A DNA stretch of 64,000 bases from Nitrospirota bacterium. GTDB taxonomy: Bacteria > UBA2233. Position 1 is the stretch's first letter; every line of letters begins with the position of its first letter. Below are positions 45,128 to 54,981 of this stretch, one piece after another. The notes beneath the pieces are model-generated. The model worked only from the letters and a program-made list of their open reading frames with translations. It made no database searches and was not told the origin of the DNA. A program made the position numbers and the translations under genes. The DNA is taken from the NCBI GenBank assembly GCA_011620345.1, contig WOZJ01000071.1, positions 1 to 64,000 of the forward strand, read 5' to 3'.

Positions 45128-46716
45128 TGGCCTACGAGGACCTCTACGTGTTTACGGTTGAGGAAGAACCCTTCGCGTTTCATACGAAAACGGCCTTCCT
45201 CGTGCAGCTGGACGCTCCGACGGCGAGGTTTTTAAACCTTCGAGGTGACGCGAGTGCCTTCTTAGAAGAATTCCCCGGGCAGGTCTTGAACGAGTGCATG
45301 GGGGCACTCTCCGGTCTATACGAAGACGACCTTCTCCCAAAAGAGCTGGAGATTGAAGAGCGCAAGAGCCCTAAAAACCCCCGTTGGGTGCTGGATCTAG
45401 CGTCCATCCAAGACCCGCTCTTCGTGCTCGGTGCCACCTTGAAGGCGACTGCCGCCTTAAGCCCAAGCCAAAGCGCCCCGCTTGTTGTTGGAATGAGCGC
45501 AAAAGAGAGGATCGCCTCTTATCCATCTAAGACCCCTGGCGTAGTTTTTGGTGTCCATGAGACAGAAGGAGTGTTTCGGTTTCCCTCGGGTTCAAACCCG
45601 ATGGATGCCGTATTGTGTCTGGAAACATTCGAGCCTGCACTTATCCAGAGACTGTTTCGCGAGGGTACTGGTAGAGTCTGGTTGGATTGGGGGGGATGGA
45701 TTCCAAGCCCCCCAAAAGGGCTCTTTGATGCCCTCGTTTCCCTTATGGGCTCTGTCTGGGAAGAAAACCCCAAAGCCATACTCGAGCCTTTATCCTCTTG
45801 GATCCGAGCCATGTACGAGGCCGTCCCCCCAGTTCACCCCCCCTGGATAGGGGTCTTGCTGCCAGGCCAGGATAAATCCTTGAGCCTCAAGGCCTCGCCT
45901 CGCGCCCCCGAATCGACGTTTGTCAGTCTGCAAGATGTCTTAGCCCTCTTAGGAGAGTCGGATACCTGCAAGCCCGTATGCAGGGCCTGCCCGATCCTAA
46001 AGCTTTGCCAAGGGGGGCATTGGGCGCCACGGCTGAAGAATGCGCAAGCCGGGTATCAAATCTCCCCTCCCGATCCAAAAGAGTGCGCCATTGCCTTCGA
46101 TGTGTTCCGCGCCGCCGTCGCCCTGTACGACCGGCTAGAACGCGAAGGGCTTTTGGAAATCCAGGCAGGAGACGCGCCAACCAAGAAGATGGAACGTTTC
46201 GCCTGGGGGACGCACGCTCTAAGTGCTCGCTTAATCACAGAAGAATCCTTCACCGAAGTGAGTCCTTTCCTTAAAAAAGCCTTTGACGACGGGATTTTCC
46301 TGGTTGAGCGATTTTTAGACCCCTCATGGAGAGAGGTTCAAAGGCTCCTTCAAGAAGATGAACCGAGGCGCAGGCTCGTTGTGCTAAGGAGCGGCGAGGG
46401 GGAGCCTTGCGGGTTTTTATGGGTTGCGGCGCTTGAGCAGGATTATAGGGCCGATGCATCGCTATGGCTCTCTGAGCACGCCTACGGGGTGCTTACGCCT
46501 TCTGTCCTAAAGGACTTCCTACGGGCGTTACTCAGGGACCTTGGCATAAGAAAGCTTAGCTTGTACGCCTTGACGGGGCATGCTAGGCTTGAAAGGTTGC
46601 TCGAGAACGCCGGAGCGGTACATGAAGGGGTGCTCCGTGAAGCCGCGTTTCTCGAAGGCGGCTTCCGGGACGTTGCCGTTTACGCATGCCTCGAGAAAAA
46701 ACTTGTAACAAAGTAG
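45127..46716 (+). CDS. Chimeric protein: RRE-like N-terminus, SPASM-like Cys cluster, C-terminal GNAT domain; no radical-SAM CxxxCxxC
   Basis: N-terminal YVFTVEEEPFAFHTKTAFLVQLDAPTARFLNL; CKPVCRACPILKLCQGGHW...KEC; C-terminal GIRKLSLYALTGHARLERLLENAGAVHEGVLREAAFLEGGFRDVAVYACLE. Confidence 0.55.
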   Translation: MAYEDLYVFTVEEEPFAFHTKTAFLVQLDAPTARFLNLRGDASAFLEEFPGQVLNECMGALSGLYEDDLLPKELEIEERKSPKNPRWVLDLASIQDPLFVLGATLKATAALSPSQSAPLVVGMSAKERIASYPSKTPGVVFGVHETEGVFRFPSGSNPMDAVLCLETFEPALIQRLFREGTGRVWLDWGGWIPSPPKGLFDALVSLMGSVWEENPKAILEPLSSWIRAMYEAVPPVHPPWIGVLLPGQDKSLSLKASPRAPESTFVSLQDVLALLGESDTCKPVCRACPILKLCQGGHWAPRLKNAQAGYQISPPDPKECAIAFDVFRAAVALYDRLEREGLLEIQAGDAPTKKMERFAWGTHALSARLITEESFTEVSPFLKKAFDDGIFLVERFLDPSWREVQRLLQEDEPRRRLVVLRSGEGEPCGFLWVAALEQDYRADASLWLSEHAYGVLTPSVLKDFLRALLRDLGIRKLSLYALTGHARLERLLENAGAVHEGVLREAAFLEGGFRDVAVYACLEKKLVTK

Positions 46717-46718
46717 CG

Positions 46719-47144
46719 TGTACAGTGCATTACAGGAAAGAAGAGCTTAAGTTTGCCGATAACGAGCAGCGGGTCGTCGCGGTTCATGAGCATCTCGTGG
46801 GCCTTGTGACGCAAGCGAGAAAAGCCCTGGAAAACAAAGAGCCACAAAGGCTCAAGAAGCTCCTCGATGCCGCGATGGATGCAGTGGCGACTCTCGACAT
46901 GCACCTGGATTTCCGGTCAAATCCGGCGTTTGCTGCTGCGATCCGTCGCTGGTACGCGTTTTGGACGCTTTGCATGATGGATGCACGCCAGGCGGAGGGC
47001 GAAAGCACAGCGGCCACCTTGCAAGAGCTCGAAGATTCTCTGAAGGAGTTCGTTCTCTCGCTTCGTGACGGCATGGTGCTTCGCAACGCTCCCGTCCCAG
47101 AGCAAAAAGGCTCGCAAAAAGGCGGTGTGTCGTTTAACGCCTAG
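46719..47144 (+). CDS. Small helical protein, possibly FliS-like
   Basis: GTG start 3 nt after the previous stop; helical pattern LVTQARKALENKEPQRLKKLLDAAMDAVATLDMHLD...AIRRWYAFWTLCMMDARQ...LQELEDSLKEFVLSLRDG; weak resemblance to FliS only. Confidence 0.4.
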   Translation, partial: CTVHYRKEELKFADNEQRVVAVHEHLVGLVTQARKALENKEPQRLKKLLDAAMDAVATLDMHLDFRSNPAFAAAIRRWYAFWTLCMMDARQAEGESTAATLQELEDSLKEFVLSLRDGMVLRNAPVPEQKGSQKGGVSFNA

Positions 47145-48436
47145 AAGACGTTCGAGGGTTTTTCCTCTTCAAGGATTCCGTATGGCTTTTCGAGAAAGGC
47201 TTCGCCTTTGGGTGTCCTCTTGAGGACCAACGCGGGGTTTTCTTCGTGGAGCAGGGTTTCTATGTTCTGAATTCGGATGAGCCCGTAATCGTTCAGGTAC
47301 TCCACGTGGGCCCCGACCTCTTCGAGGGCGAGAAGGTGGTTGTACCCTTCGGAGTGCATCGGGTAGACGCTGCGAGTTACATCTACAACGGTGCGGGGTT
47401 CGCTGAAAAGCCGAAGAATTTCCAAAAGCCTCTCTTGATGGTGGTGCAGAAGTTCCGTACCCCTCTTTGAAACGTCCTGGATTTCGCCTTCATGTCCTCC
47501 TAAGCCGAGCCTGACGCCTTCCAGACTGCCGATACGTTTAAGCGCGCCGATATAGTGCCCAAGCCCGCAGAACGGGGCGATGTGTTCTGGGCTTTGATGG
47601 GGCGTGATGGTCGGCAGAATATGATCGCCCGTAAACAGGATGTCGTCGTACAACAAGCAGACCTCACCCGGGCAGTGTCCCGGGGTATGGATCACGCGCA
47701 TGCCTTTTAGGGTGTCCCCGTCCCGTAAGGCGCTTTGTGGTTCGAAATCTTTAAAAAAGGCCTTCCCAAATCGGTACATCTCTTCCATTTGTAAGGCCCT
47801 TTCGCTCGAAACTCCGGCCCTTCGAAGGAAAACGCCCAGGTCTTTCGATAGCAGGACGGTTCGTTCCTCGAACTGTGCGAGCGATTTGAAGTCCAGCTCG
47901 TGGATATGGACGCGCGCTTTCGAGCGTTCAACCAACCCATGGAGCCCGCCAAAATGGTCAATATGGCCGTGGGTAAGGACGATATCCGTGATATCTTCGA
48001 TGCAAAAGGTTTGTCCGAAGCACTCCGGGAGAAGCAGCTCGGCCCTCTTTAAGTCTCTTAGGGCGGTTTCTGTCGTCGTGGCCGCGTCGATCAGGACGTT
48101 GCCCGAAGCCTGCGGCAAGAAATAAAGGTTGTTGATGTGCCCAGGAAAGGTTTCTGCTACAATCCTGTACACGGGCCGGCCCGAGGCCGTTTTGTAGCGC
48201 TTCAGTCCTGCGATGCCGTAATGATCCACGTACGCGCTTAAAGACGCACCCGAAGACCTCGCTGCCTGTAGCTCTTGAAGGCGTTCCTCGAAAGCCCCTT
48301 GGCACTCCAAAGTGGCATCGATGCGGGCATGGACCCTTCCAAGAAGGTCTTCGGATTTTTCCGGTGCGGCCTGCGTTGCAAACAGGGCCTCTTCGGCCTT
48401 CCAAAGTGCCTTAAGTATAGATACAATCCCTGACAT
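47141..48436 (-). CDS. Metallo-beta-lactamase-fold hydrolase
   Basis: DIVLTHGHIDHFGGLHGLV, VIHTPGHCPGEVCLLYDDILFTGDHILPTITPH. Confidence 0.9.
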   Translation of the reverse strand: MSGIVSILKALWKAEEALFATQAAPEKSEDLLGRVHARIDATLECQGAFEERLQELQAARSSGASLSAYVDHYGIAGLKRYKTASGRPVYRIVAETFPGHINNLYFLPQASGNVLIDAATTTETALRDLKRAELLLPECFGQTFCIEDITDIVLTHGHIDHFGGLHGLVERSKARVHIHELDFKSLAQFEERTVLLSKDLGVFLRRAGVSSERALQMEEMYRFGKAFFKDFEPQSALRDGDTLKGMRVIHTPGHCPGEVCLLYDDILFTGDHILPTITPHQSPEHIAPFCGLGHYIGALKRIGSLEGVRLGLGGHEGEIQDVSKRGTELLHHHQERLLEILRLFSEPRTVVDVTRSVYPMHSEGYNHLLALEEVGAHVEYLNDYGLIRIQNIETLLHEENPALVLKRTPKGEAFLEKPYGILEEEKPSNVF

Positions 48437-48567
48437 AGCGACTCCTTCGAAGCGGGCAGTTTTCTTTCTTCAAGTATGAACGGCATCGAAAGCCAAAGCA
48501 AAGGGCCTTGTGCTAGAATACCCAAAGGAAGCTCTGCCAATTCTTAAGGAATAAACGGGTTGATACA

Positions 48568-50856
48568 GTGACAAAGCCAATGGGACCGAAGACGTACGAT
48601 TACATGATTGTTGTGGAATCCCCTACGAAGGTGCAAACGCTCAAGCGCTACTTGGGCCCGAGCGTTCCCGTCGAAGCTTCCAAGGGGCACGTTAAGGACC
48701 TCCCAAAGAGTCGGCTCGGGGTTGACCTTCAAAAGGATTTTGAGCCCGAGTACGTGACGATCGAAGGGAAGCTCCAAGTCCTTAAGCGTCTCGTCGATGC
48801 TGCCGCGAACGTAAAGACAGTTTACCTCGCTTCCGACCCTGACAGGGAAGGCGAGGCAATCGCCTTTCATGTTGCCGAAGAGCTTCAGAAAATATTGCCG
48901 CAAGATGCGCTCAAGCGGGTACTTTTCTACGAGCTTACCCAGAAAGGGGTCCAAGAAGGGCTAAAACGGCCGACGGCGCTGAACCTTAACCTCTACAACG
49001 CGCACAAAGCAAGAAGGGTACTCGATAGACTCGTAGGCTACAAGATCTCCCCGCTCCTTTGGAAAAAGGTAAGGTACGGGCTTAGCGCCGGCAGAGTTCA
49101 GAGCGTTGCCTTAAGGCTCGTCCTCGAGCGGGAGCGGGCTATTAGGGCATTTGTCCCCAAAACATGGTTTACGCTGCTCGCCAAGCTCGCCTATCAAGGG
49201 GTACCCTTCGATGCCGAGCTCGCCCTTTATGCAGGCAAGAAGGCTCTCTTTGAGGACGAGCAAACGGCAAGAGGGGCACTAAGGGCCCTTCAAAGCGTCC
49301 CTTTGATCGTCTCGGATATCGCTAAGTCTGAACGCAAGCGTGCCCCAAAGCCTCCGTTCAAGACGAGCACGCTCCAGCAAACGGCGGCATCGGTCCTAGG
49401 GTTTAGCCCCAAAGAAACAATGCTCTTGGCCCAAAGACTCTATGAAGGCGTAGAGATCGCCGGGTTTGGCCACGCGGGCCTCATCACCTACATGCGAACG
49501 GACTCGCTTCGGCTCTCTCCCGACATGTGCCATAAGGCGAAGGCGTTCGTAAAGGACCGCTTTGGCGAGCCGTTTGCCTCCAAGACGTTGCGCCGGTACG
49601 AAAATAAGGCCCGCGCGCAAGACGCCCACGAAGCCATCCGGCCGACAGACCTGGCCCTTACTCCCGAGACCCTAGAAGGCAAGCTCGATAGACGCTTGCA
49701 TCGGCTTTATAGGCTGATTTTTTGGAGGTTCGTTGCCTCTCAGATGACCGACGCGCGTTTTGAACACATAAGCGTTACGCTCAAGGCTTGGGCGGCCGAC
49801 GGGACCGAGGCGATCTTTCGGGCCAAGGGCGAAACGCTGCTCCATTCCGGGTTTCTTGCGGCGCTCGAGATGAGCGAACCAAAAGAGTCGCTCGAAGGGA
49901 CCTTGCCAGAGCTCCAGAAAGATGCTTCCTTGAGCCCAGAAAACCTCGCGCTCAAGGAGCACACGACCAAGCCTCCTGCGCGGTTTACGGAAGCCACGCT
50001 TATCAAAGAGCTCGAAGACCTTGGGATCGGCAGGCCTTCTACATACGCTACGATCGTCTCGACCGTTCAGGAGCGCCGCTACGTCCAAAAAGAGAACGGC
50101 CAGCTTCTTCCTACTCCGCTTGGGATCACGGTCAACGACCTTCTCGTGGCCCATTTCCCAAGCCTTCTCGATACAGGCTTCACGGCCAAGCTTGAGAACG
50201 ACTTAGACGCGATCGAGGCCAACCAGATGAAATGGCAGGGCTTGATCGCAGACTTCTACTCGTCTTTTGCCAAGGAACTCGAAAAGGCCAACGAAGACAT
50301 GCCGAGCATTAAGGCCATGCGCCAAGAGACGGGCGTTTCCTGCCCGGAGTGCCAGGCACTGACAGAGGTGCGCTTTGGAAAGCACGGCTATTTCCTCTCT
50401 TGCTCGCGTTACCCGGAGTGTACCTTCTCAAAGCCTTGCATACTCGAGCCGGACGGGAGTATAACCATAGCTGAGAACGGAGAAGTACAAGAAACCGGCC
50501 GCTTTTGCCCCAAATGCAAGTCTCCCATGGTCATTAAAAAAGGCCGTTACGGTGCCTTTATGGCCTGTTCCAACTATCCTGCCTGCAAGGAAACAAGCCC
50601 TGTTACGCTTGGCATTCCTTGCCCAAAGGAAGGCTGCGACGGGGAGCTTGCCGAGCGCCGCTCGAAGCGGGGCAGCACCTTTTACGGGTGTACCAACTAC
50701 CCAAAGTGCACGTTTGTCCTCTCAAAAGAGCCCGTACAGGCCTGTTGCACGGCATGCGGTTTTCAGGTGATGGTTCGCGTCAAGGATCGCAAAGGGGAGA
50801 CCAAGTCTCTCCAGTGCCCCAACTGCAAAACGTTCGTGGAGCTTACAACGGCATGA
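48568..50856 (+). CDS. topA: DNA topoisomerase I with C-terminal zinc-ribbon domains
   Basis: MIVVESPTKVQTLKRYLG, ASDPDREGEAIAFH, GFGHAGLITYMRTDSLRLS, GRPSTYATIVSTVQERRYV, multiple CxxC zinc ribbons. Confidence 0.95.
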   Translation: MTKPMGPKTYDYMIVVESPTKVQTLKRYLGPSVPVEASKGHVKDLPKSRLGVDLQKDFEPEYVTIEGKLQVLKRLVDAAANVKTVYLASDPDREGEAIAFHVAEELQKILPQDALKRVLFYELTQKGVQEGLKRPTALNLNLYNAHKARRVLDRLVGYKISPLLWKKVRYGLSAGRVQSVALRLVLERERAIRAFVPKTWFTLLAKLAYQGVPFDAELALYAGKKALFEDEQTARGALRALQSVPLIVSDIAKSERKRAPKPPFKTSTLQQTAASVLGFSPKETMLLAQRLYEGVEIAGFGHAGLITYMRTDSLRLSPDMCHKAKAFVKDRFGEPFASKTLRRYENKARAQDAHEAIRPTDLALTPETLEGKLDRRLHRLYRLIFWRFVASQMTDARFEHISVTLKAWAADGTEAIFRAKGETLLHSGFLAALEMSEPKESLEGTLPELQKDASLSPENLALKEHTTKPPARFTEATLIKELEDLGIGRPSTYATIVSTVQERRYVQKENGQLLPTPLGITVNDLLVAHFPSLLDTGFTAKLENDLDAIEANQMKWQGLIADFYSSFAKELEKANEDMPSIKAMRQETGVSCPECQALTEVRFGKHGYFLSCSRYPECTFSKPCILEPDGSITIAENGEVQETGRFCPKCKSPMVIKKGRYGAFMACSNYPACKETSPVTLGIPCPKEGCDGELAERRSKRGSTFYGCTNYPKCTFVLSKEPVQACCTACGFQVMVRVKDRKGETKSLQCPNCKTFVELTTA

Positions 50857-52640
50857 ATCGAAGCTGGACACTCATTTTGGCGAACGGTGCGCTCTTGGCG
50901 GCGGTGTTGTTCGGGTTTTTGGAGAAGGGGCGAATCTCCGGTTCGCCCGCGCTTGCTAAGGCCGGCCTTTTTGGGGTTACGGACAGCTTCGTCCAGCTTG
51001 GCCGGTACGGAAGGTGGATGACCGGGGGCAGGGAGATATTGGAAATCGACCTCCCCCTTCGAATGGCCTATCAAAAGGACCCTTTGAGCCGCTTGATCGG
51101 AAAGCCTACCCGGACGTTCGATGAGTATATGCGCCTAATCGAAGAGGCTTCAAGGGACAACGTCGTCTCGGGGATTCTGCTCGTGATCTCCGAAACGGCG
51201 CTTGATTTTGCCGAGATTGAAGATTTGCGCTCGGCCCTCCTTAGGTTCAAGGCCCAGGGAAAGTCCGTATACGTCTACTTCGAGAACGGTGGAAACAAGG
51301 AATACCTCCTTTCTGCGGCCTCCGACCACATTATGGGCGCGAAGACGGCAGGGCTTTTCTTGGTAGGACTGAAGACGAGAACGGTATACCTAAAAGACCT
51401 GCTGGACAAGCTCGGTATCCGGATGTGGGTTGTCAAGGAAGGCGAATACAAAACATTTGGCGACATGTTCACCCGTTCGAGTATGTCCGAATCGGACAAG
51501 GAACAGCTCGGCGCGCTGATAGACGACCTGTACGAAAAACTCGTTGCAACGATCTCAAAAGAAAGACGCCTGGATCGTCAATCCCTCGAGCAGGCCATCC
51601 AAAGGGCCCCGTTAACCTCTTCGGAGGCCAAAGCCTTGGGACTGTTCGACTCGATCGGCTACAGAGATGACCTTAAGCGTATCGTGAAAGACCAGGAGCC
51701 CCATAGGGTTCGTTTTGTGGACTTCAAGGATTACAGGGTGCGAAAGCTCTTTCCAGTCGGCAACCCCTTCAAGCGGCGTATCGCCCTTCTTAATTTGTCC
51801 GGGATGATTCTGCCGGGTGAAAGTCAGGACATGCCCATGTTGAGGACGAGGGCGATTCTCGAGCGGCCCACGCTTGAGCTGCTCGAGGAGATCGAAAAAG
51901 ACCGTTCGATCGGGGCCCTTTTGGTTCGAATCGATTCTCCCGGAGGGCTGGAGTCGCCTACCGATCAAATCTGGCGAAAAATCCGCAAGCTCGGAGAGAA
52001 AAAGCCCGTTATCGTCCAGGCCGGCGGCGTTTGTGCCTCCGGAGGCTACTACATCGCCTCAGGGGGCAACAAGGTGATTGCCCATCCCTACTCGGTCGTA
52101 GGCTCGATCGGCGTGCTGGCTCTTAAGCCGGATGCCAGCGTGCTTGCCGACAAGCTCGGTCTCCGCTCCGAGACGATTCAGCGCGGAGACCATGCGGACG
52201 TATTCTCCCCGTGGAAGGGGTGGAGCCCGGAAGAGCTCGAGCGTCTCAAGGTAAACATCCGCCACGACTACGAAATGTTTCTCGAGGCCGTGGCTGTTTC
52301 CAGAGGAAGGCCAAAAGAGGAGATTGCCAAGCTTGCGCAAGGACGAATCTACTCCGGGGAGGCCGCGTTGAAGCTCGGGCTCATCGATCGTTTAGGGGGG
52401 TTCTTTGAAGCCTTGGACGAAGCAAAGGAGGCCATTGGGCTAAAGCCTCAGGATGCGGCAGAAATTGTCGTGTTTCCGAAAGAAAAGGGGCTTTTCGAAG
52501 CGCTGGCCCAAGGGCCGTTTGCCTACAAAGATCCCTACCTTCGCTTGCTTGAGCCTGTTGGATGTGTAAGCAAGATGCTGGACATACTCGGAAAGCAGCA
52601 CTCTGCCGTACTCTGGCCCGTGTTGTTCCAGATGGAGTAG
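50853..52640 (+). CDS. sppA: Signal peptide peptidase SppA (67K type)
   Basis: ALLVRIDSPGGLESPTDQIWRKI, VQAGGVCASGGYYIASGGNKVIAHPYSVVGSIGV; ATG overlaps the topA stop (ATGA). Confidence 0.93.
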   Translation: MNRSWTLILANGALLAAVLFGFLEKGRISGSPALAKAGLFGVTDSFVQLGRYGRWMTGGREILEIDLPLRMAYQKDPLSRLIGKPTRTFDEYMRLIEEASRDNVVSGILLVISETALDFAEIEDLRSALLRFKAQGKSVYVYFENGGNKEYLLSAASDHIMGAKTAGLFLVGLKTRTVYLKDLLDKLGIRMWVVKEGEYKTFGDMFTRSSMSESDKEQLGALIDDLYEKLVATISKERRLDRQSLEQAIQRAPLTSSEAKALGLFDSIGYRDDLKRIVKDQEPHRVRFVDFKDYRVRKLFPVGNPFKRRIALLNLSGMILPGESQDMPMLRTRAILERPTLELLEEIEKDRSIGALLVRIDSPGGLESPTDQIWRKIRKLGEKKPVIVQAGGVCASGGYYIASGGNKVIAHPYSVVGSIGVLALKPDASVLADKLGLRSETIQRGDHADVFSPWKGWSPEELERLKVNIRHDYEMFLEAVAVSRGRPKEEIAKLAQGRIYSGEAALKLGLIDRLGGFFEALDEAKEAIGLKPQDAAEIVVFPKEKGLFEALAQGPFAYKDPYLRLLEPVGCVSKMLDILGKQHSAVLWPVLFQME

Positions 52641-52646
52641 GCGGCC

Positions 52647-54035
52647 ATGGAGCGATGGATCGATTTGAGCGATATTCCAGAAAGGGCACGACGGCTACCT
52701 GTAAAGGTGATCGGGGGCGGGTTGGCTGGGGTTGAGGCTGCCTACGCGCTGGCCAAAGAAGGGGTTCCCGTCGAGTTGATCGAGATGAAACCAAGGCGCT
52801 TCTCGCCTGCCCACCGCCTGGTCCACCTAGCCGAGCTCGTGTGCTCGAACTCGTTCAAGAGCATGGACCCCTTAAAGGCTTCTGGGCTCCTCAAGAAAGA
52901 GCTTGGCCTTCTGGGCTCGGTCGTGCTGGAAGCCGCAAGGAAGACGCGCGTCCCGGCAGGGGAGGCCCTTGCTGTCGACAGGGATGCGTTCGCCGAGCGC
53001 GTTACACGCATCCTGTCTGCCCATCCGCTGATTAAGATTGTCCGGAAAGAAGCCATTGCCATCCCGCGCACGGGCATCGTGGTTGTCGCCGTAGGTCCAT
53101 TGCCATCGGGCCGGTTTGAGCGTGCAATCGAGCACCTGCTCGGCGACAAAGGGCTATACTTTTACGACGCGGTTTCCCCTGTCGTCGAGAGCGAAAGCAT
53201 TGATTTTTCGAAAGTGTTTCGTGCCTCCCGCTACGAAGAGGGAGAAGGCGATTACATCAACTGTCCGATGAGCAGGGAGCAGTACTTGGCGTTCGTGCAA
53301 GCGCTCAAGGGAGCCCAGAAGGTTCCCTTGAGGCCGCTAGATGAACCCAAGTTTTTCCAGGGATGTCAGCCTGTAGACCTCATTGCAGAGCAGGGCGAGC
53401 ATGCGCTGGCGTTCGCCCAGATGTCTCCCGTGGGGTTTCGGCAGTTCAAGGGCGCTTCGAACAGGCCGTTCGCCGTGATTCAGCTAAGACAGGACGACCT
53501 GGTAGGGTGCCACTACGCGATTGTCGGGTTTCAGAGTAGGCTCAAGATGCAAGAACAGGACAGGGTGTTCCGGATGATTCCAGGGCTCGAGAATGCCCGT
53601 TTCGTCCGGTACGGAACGTTCCACAGGAACACGTACATCAACACCCCAAAGTATTTAAGCCGTTTTTTGAGCTTAAAGCACTGCCCGCGTATTTTTTTTG
53701 CTGGTCAGGTTTGCGGGGTCGAGGGCTACCTCGAGTCGGCCGCGATGGGCCTCGTGGCCGGCCTGTTTGCCGCGAGGATGTGGAAAACACAGCCAATCCG
53801 GGAGCTTCCAAAAGGAAGCATGATCGCAGGGCTTCTCGGATACATCACCTTCGAAGGGCATAAAGAGTTCAAGCCTATGAATGCAAACTTTGGCCTGCTT
53901 GAAGCAGAGAACCCTCCCGGGCGCGACAGAAAGGCCAAACGGGCGTGGCTTATGGAACGTTCAAGCTCAGGGCTGGATGCTTGGATGCGCGAAATGGGAA
54001 TAGGGCTTCAGGAGGGGTTCTCATCGCTCAAATAG
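52647..54035 (+). CDS. trmFO: Methylenetetrahydrofolate-tRNA-(uracil-5-)-methyltransferase TrmFO
   Basis: VIGGGLAGVEAAYALAKEGVPVELIEMKP, LAELVCSNSFKS, INCPMSREQYLAF, FFAGQVCGVEGYLESAAMGLVAG. Confidence 0.95.
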   Translation: MERWIDLSDIPERARRLPVKVIGGGLAGVEAAYALAKEGVPVELIEMKPRRFSPAHRLVHLAELVCSNSFKSMDPLKASGLLKKELGLLGSVVLEAARKTRVPAGEALAVDRDAFAERVTRILSAHPLIKIVRKEAIAIPRTGIVVVAVGPLPSGRFERAIEHLLGDKGLYFYDAVSPVVESESIDFSKVFRASRYEEGEGDYINCPMSREQYLAFVQALKGAQKVPLRPLDEPKFFQGCQPVDLIAEQGEHALAFAQMSPVGFRQFKGASNRPFAVIQLRQDDLVGCHYAIVGFQSRLKMQEQDRVFRMIPGLENARFVRYGTFHRNTYINTPKYLSRFLSLKHCPRIFFAGQVCGVEGYLESAAMGLVAGLFAARMWKTQPIRELPKGSMIAGLLGYITFEGHKEFKPMNANFGLLEAENPPGRDRKAKRAWLMERSSSGLDAWMREMGIGLQEGFSSLK

Positions 54036-54979
54036 GCCAAGACAACCCAACGCTGGGGGAGGTGCGATCGCTTCTTGGGGCCTTCGAGCGCTTTCTCAAG
54101 ATTTCACGGGCGCTTTCTGGAGCCTCTGTGGCGGCCTATGTCCGGGATGTCCGTCTTTTTCTCCTTAGGGAAGCAAAGGACGATGAGGCGAATTTTACGC
54201 TGCCACTTGCGGCTAAGGTGCTGGAAGGGTGGCTATTTCGTTACTTAAGGCACCTCTCCTTTCGACTCAAGCGTACGAGCATCGAGCGCAAGAAGTGCTC
54301 CTTCAAGGCGTTTGTCCGCTTCTTGGAGAGTTCGGGCAACCTCGATGGAGCGCTCAAACCGGTGCTTGCCGGAGGAAAGGCCGAATCCAGGCTTCCTTCG
54401 TACATGAGCGCCAAGAGCGTGGAGGAATTGCTGGAGCATCTCTGGAGGCGCTCGGACCCTAAAGACATAAGGGATGCCGCCTTTTTGGAAGTTCTCTACG
54501 GACTTGGGCTTCGGATTTCGGAAGCGCTGAACCTTACGCTCCAGGACATCGACATGGACCGCAAACTGGTCCGTGTTACCGGTAAAGGGAGAAAAGTGCG
54601 CTATACGCCCTGTACAGAGCGCACCCTTGAGGCTATAATTGCATATTTACCGGTACGCGTACGCTGGGCCAAGCCTGGGGAAAGAGAGTGGCTTTTTGTC
54701 GGGCCCGCTGGAAAGCGGCTTTCTGTCCGAAACATGCAGGCTCGGGTCGCAAAACTTGGGGTTGAAGCGCTCGGCAGGAACGACCTCCATCCCCACATGT
54801 TTCGGCATGCGCTAGCCACCCATTTGCTAGAGGGGGGAATGGATATCCGTCTCGTTAAGGAAATGCTAGGCCACGCGAGCCTTTCTACGACCCAGCGTTA
54901 TACGAGGGTGACGCTCGAGCATTTGTTCGAGACGTACCAAAAGGCTCATCCAAGGGCCTCATCCAAGGGCAAAGAATAA
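53945..54979 (+). CDS. xerC: Tyrosine recombinase XerC/D-type (true start downstream, GTG 54062 or nearby)
   Basis: [64 protein letters not shown]; sits between trmFO and hslV. Confidence 0.9.
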   Translation: MAYGTFKLRAGCLDARNGNRASGGVLIAQIGQDNPTLGEVRSLLGAFERFLKISRALSGASVAAYVRDVRLFLLREAKDDEANFTLPLAAKVLEGWLFRYLRHLSFRLKRTSIERKKCSFKAFVRFLESSGNLDGALKPVLAGGKAESRLPSYMSAKSVEELLEHLWRRSDPKDIRDAAFLEVLYGLGLRISEALNLTLQDIDMDRKLVRVTGKGRKVRYTPCTERTLEAIIAYLPVRVRWAKPGEREWLFVGPAGKRLSVRNMQARVAKLGVEALGRNDLHPHMFRHALATHLLEGGMDIRLVKEMLGHASLSTTQRYTRVTLEHLFETYQKAHPRASSKGKE

Positions 54980-54981
54980 AA

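Noticed and set aside
53945-54979. XerC-like recombinase as a mobile-element integrase
   Set aside because: It sits in the trmFO-xerC-hslVU order typical of the chromosomal housekeeping gene, with no element boundaries nearby
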